Assembly: GCA_019689515.1 (NCBI GenBank)
Contig: JADGHI010000135.1
Location: forward strand, 1 to 8,671
DNA: 8,671 nt
Source of the DNA: Acetobacteraceae bacterium
GTDB taxonomy: Bacteria; Pseudomonadota; Alphaproteobacteria; Acetobacterales; Acetobacteraceae
Direction of reading: 5' to 3'
A program made the translations under genes and the position numbers. Position 1 is the stretch's first letter; the number at the start of each line of letters is the position of its first letter. Shown one piece after another: positions 7,041 through 8,671 of the stretch. Under the pieces are notes generated by a model. That model was not told the DNA's origin and ran no database searches. It saw only the letters and a list, made by a program, of their open reading frames with translations.

Positions 7041-7078
7041 CATGGATGCGGTCCGGAGCGGATGGCGACGCGCGGCGG

Positions 7079-8089
7079 TCATGCCGGGAGCCAGCCGGTC
7101 AGCTTGAGCAGGGCCGCGGTCACGATCAGCCAGAACAGACTGAGCGGGAGGAACACCTTCCAGCCGAGCCGCATGAGCTGGTCGTACCGATAGCGCGGGA
7201 AGGTCGCGCGTACCCAGATGAAGAGGAAGACGAAGAACAGCGTCTTCAGGATGAACCAGACGACGCCCGGGATCCAGGTGAAGGGCTCGACATGCACCGG
7301 CGGCTGCCACCCGCCCATGAACAGGATCGTCGTCATCGCCGACATCAGCACGATGTTCGCGTACTCGCCGAGGAAGAACAGCGTGAACCCGATCGTGCTG
7401 TACTCGACGAAGAACCCCGCGACCAGTTCGCTCTCCCCTTCCGGCAGGTCGAAGGGGGCGCGGTTCGTCTCGGCCAGGGCCGAGATGAAGAACACCACGA
7501 ACATCGGGAAGAGCGGGATGAAGAACCAGACCCGCTCCTGCGCGCGGACGATCTCGTTCAGGTTCAGCGAGCCGGCCCAGAGCAGCACGGTGACGAGGAC
7601 GAAGCCGATCGAGACCTCGTAGCTCACCATCTGCGCCGCCGAGCGCAGCGCACCGAGGAAGGCGTACTTCGAATTGCTCGCCCAGCCGGCGATAATGATG
7701 CCGTACACGCCGAGCGAGGAGATCGCGAAGAGATAGAGGATGCCGACATTGATGTCGGCCGCCGCCCATCCATCGGCCACCGGGATCACCGCCCAGGCGA
7801 TCAGCGCAAGGGTGACGGTGATCATCGGCGCGATGAGGAACAGCACCCGGTTCGCGCCGGCCGGGATGATCGTCTCCTTGAAGATCGCCTTCAGCGCGTC
7901 GGCGAAGGGCTGCAACAGACCGAAGGGCCCGACCACGTTCGGGCCTTTCCGGAGCTGCATCGCCGCCAGCACCTTACGCTCCGCCCAGGTGACGTAGGCG
8001 ACGGCGATCAGCAGCGGCACCAGGATGGCGAGGGCGTGCGCGAAGGTGATGGCAACCTGGCCGGCGGGCGAGGCGAGGAAGGCATCCAT
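7079..8089 (-). CDS. nuoH: NADH-quinone oxidoreductase subunit H
   Basis: NuoH (mitochondrial ND1) forms most of the quinone-binding chamber and starts the proton channel at the heel of complex I; the family has eight membrane helices. Conserved pieces are seen throughout: AYVTWAERKVLAAMQLRKGP at about 31-50 with E37-R38, NVVGPFGLLQPFADALK at 51-67, GWASNSKYAFLGALRSAAQM at 135-154, SYEVS at 156-160, and the acidic loop AETNRAPFDLPEGESELVAG at 206-225. This last loop is the signature of quinone-site coupling. I prefer the ATG at 8089-8087 (336 residues) because GGAGTGA lies 8 bases upstream and the protein then begins MDAFLASPAGQ, like relatives. A GTG at 8101-8099 would add four residues and overlap the nuoG stop as GTGA; it remains possible. 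The spacer to nuoI is 76 bases. Confidence 0.96.
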   Translation of the reverse strand: MDAFLASPAGQVAITFAHALAILVPLLIAVAYVTWAERKVLAAMQLRKGPNVVGPFGLLQPFADALKAIFKETIIPAGANRVLFLIAPMITVTLALIAWAVIPVADGWAAADINVGILYLFAISSLGVYGIIIAGWASNSKYAFLGALRSAAQMVSYEVSIGFVLVTVLLWAGSLNLNEIVRAQERVWFFIPLFPMFVVFFISALAETNRAPFDLPEGESELVAGFFVEYSTIGFTLFFLGEYANIVLMSAMTTILFMGGWQPPVHVEPFTWIPGVVWFILKTLFFVFLFIWVRATFPRYRYDQLMRLGWKVFLPLSLFWLIVTAALLKLTGWLPA

Positions 8090-8097
8090 GGTCCGAC

Positions 8098-8104
8098 TCA
8101 CTCC
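8098..8104 (-). promoter_or_regulatory. Ribosome binding site of nuoH (within nuoG end)
   Basis: GGAGTGA on the minus strand overlaps the nuoG stop and lies 8 bases before the ATG at 8089. This supports the ATG over the GTG at 8101, which falls inside this site and has only a weaker GGCGG sequence upstream. Confidence 0.5.
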
Positions 8105-8671
8105 GCCGCGAGCTTAGCCTGCGCGGTGCCGCCATAGACGCGCGTGCACTCGGCCATGGTGTCCGACGCGCGGCTGATCGCATCCGCCTGGTAGTAATTC
8201 GTGATGGGGAGGGCGAAGGGGCTCTCGCCCATCGCGGCCGGATCGCCGGCGGGGCCGGTGGTGTCCGTCGCGCCCCGGCGCTGCAGCGTCTCAAGCGTCC
8301 CGAATACGGGATTCGCCTGCACCAGCCGCTCGCGCACCGTGGAGAGGTCATCGTAGGGCAGGCGCTTGCCGATACCCTCGCTGAAGGCGCGGATGATCTT
8401 CCAGTCCTCGCGGGCCTCGCCGGGGGCGTGGACCGAGAACTGGCCGCGTTGCACCCGGCCCTCGGTGTTGACGTAGGTTCCGTCCTTCTCCGTGTAGGCC
8501 GCGCCGGGCAGGATCACGTCCGCGCGCGACGCCGCGCGGTCGCCGTGGTGGCCCTGATAGATCACGAAGGTCGAGGGCGGGATGCGCGCCGGGTCGAACC
8601 CGTCCGCGCCGAGGAGCCACAGCGCGTCCACGTCCCCCGACAGCATCGCCGCGAGGTCCTTGCCCCCCTCC
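8098..8671 (-). CDS. nuoG: NADH-quinone oxidoreductase subunit G, C-terminal part, truncated by window edge
   Basis: NuoG is the large iron-sulfur subunit of the peripheral arm (mitochondrial NDUFS1/75 kDa). It has an N-terminal ferredoxin region with clusters and a C-terminal molybdopterin-oxidoreductase-like domain that no longer binds a cofactor. Only the last 190 codons of that C-terminal domain are here, open from the window edge and read from position 8670. The recognisable segment is IYQGHHGDRAASRADVILPG followed by AAYTEKDGTYVNTEGRVQ at about residues 37-74 of the fragment. This is the strongly conserved stretch of the family. The end (PITNYYQADAISRASDTMAE) is also typical of alphaproteobacterial NuoG. 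The ATG at 8646 is internal, not the start. The cluster-binding cysteines would lie outside the window. The stop TGA at 8100-8098 precedes the nuoH ATG by 8 bases. Confidence 0.95.
   Translation of the reverse strand, partial: EGGKDLAAMLSGDVDALWLLGADGFDPARIPPSTFVIYQGHHGDRAASRADVILPGAAYTEKDGTYVNTEGRVQRGQFSVHAPGEAREDWKIIRAFSEGIGKRLPYDDLSTVRERLVQANPVFGTLETLQRRGATDTTGPAGDPAAMGESPFALPITNYYQADAISRASDTMAECTRVYGGTAQAKLAAE

Noticed and set aside
6917..8137. 406-codon plus-strand open frame opposite nuoH and the start of nuoI
   Set aside because: It is an antisense shadow of a GC-rich membrane protein, with low-complexity charged sequence and no motif.
1..8671. Mobile element, CRISPR array, tRNA/rRNA, or defence-type novel system
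   Set aside because: No direct-repeat arrays, transposase-like frames, insertion-sequence ends or RNA-gene signatures were seen. The window is filled end to end by conserved nuo genes and birA.

Overview
The window is a GC-rich chromosomal segment (about two thirds G+C by eye). All of its genes lie on the minus strand. It carries the distal half of a proton-pumping NADH:quinone oxidoreductase (respiratory complex I) operon. The proteins resemble alphaproteobacterial Nuo subunits. The high GC, the nuoN-birA junction and the compact gene order suggest an aerobic alphaproteobacterium, possibly from the Rhodospirillales/Acetobacteraceae side. That placement rests on recalled family resemblance, not on a search.

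Read in the direction of transcription (from high to low coordinates), the layout is: nuoG 3' end (cut by the window edge), nuoH, nuoI, nuoJ, nuoK, nuoL, nuoM, nuoN, then the 5' part of a biotin-protein ligase gene (birA, cut by position 1). There is no gene-free stretch over 100 bases. The only real spacer is 76 bases between nuoH and nuoI, and it contains a strong hairpin just ahead of the nuoI ribosome binding site. Most other junctions are stop/start overlaps (nuoL/nuoM TGATG, nuoM/nuoN ATGA, nuoN/birA GTGA) or gaps of 1 to 12 bases. One polycistronic message with translational coupling is the natural reading. No promoter or terminator is visible, as expected inside an operon cut at both ends.

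The genes work together as follows. NuoG and NuoI belong to the peripheral arm that carries electrons over iron-sulfur clusters to quinone, and NuoH holds the quinone cavity at the membrane junction. NuoJ, NuoK and the three antiporter-like subunits NuoN, NuoM and NuoL form the membrane arm that moves protons. The key charged residues of the pumping subunits are all present, so the enzyme looks intact. BirA attaches biotin to carboxylases and is not part of complex I. It follows nuoN in many alphaproteobacteria.

I found no undescribed system here. The second-look items are small: the nuoH-nuoI hairpin, a His-rich tail on NuoJ, a run of seven G at the nuoN/birA overlap where a -1 slip would fuse the two frames, an inverted repeat inside nuoM, and a few start-codon ambiguities. 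The long plus-strand open frames are antisense shadows of GC-rich membrane-protein genes.
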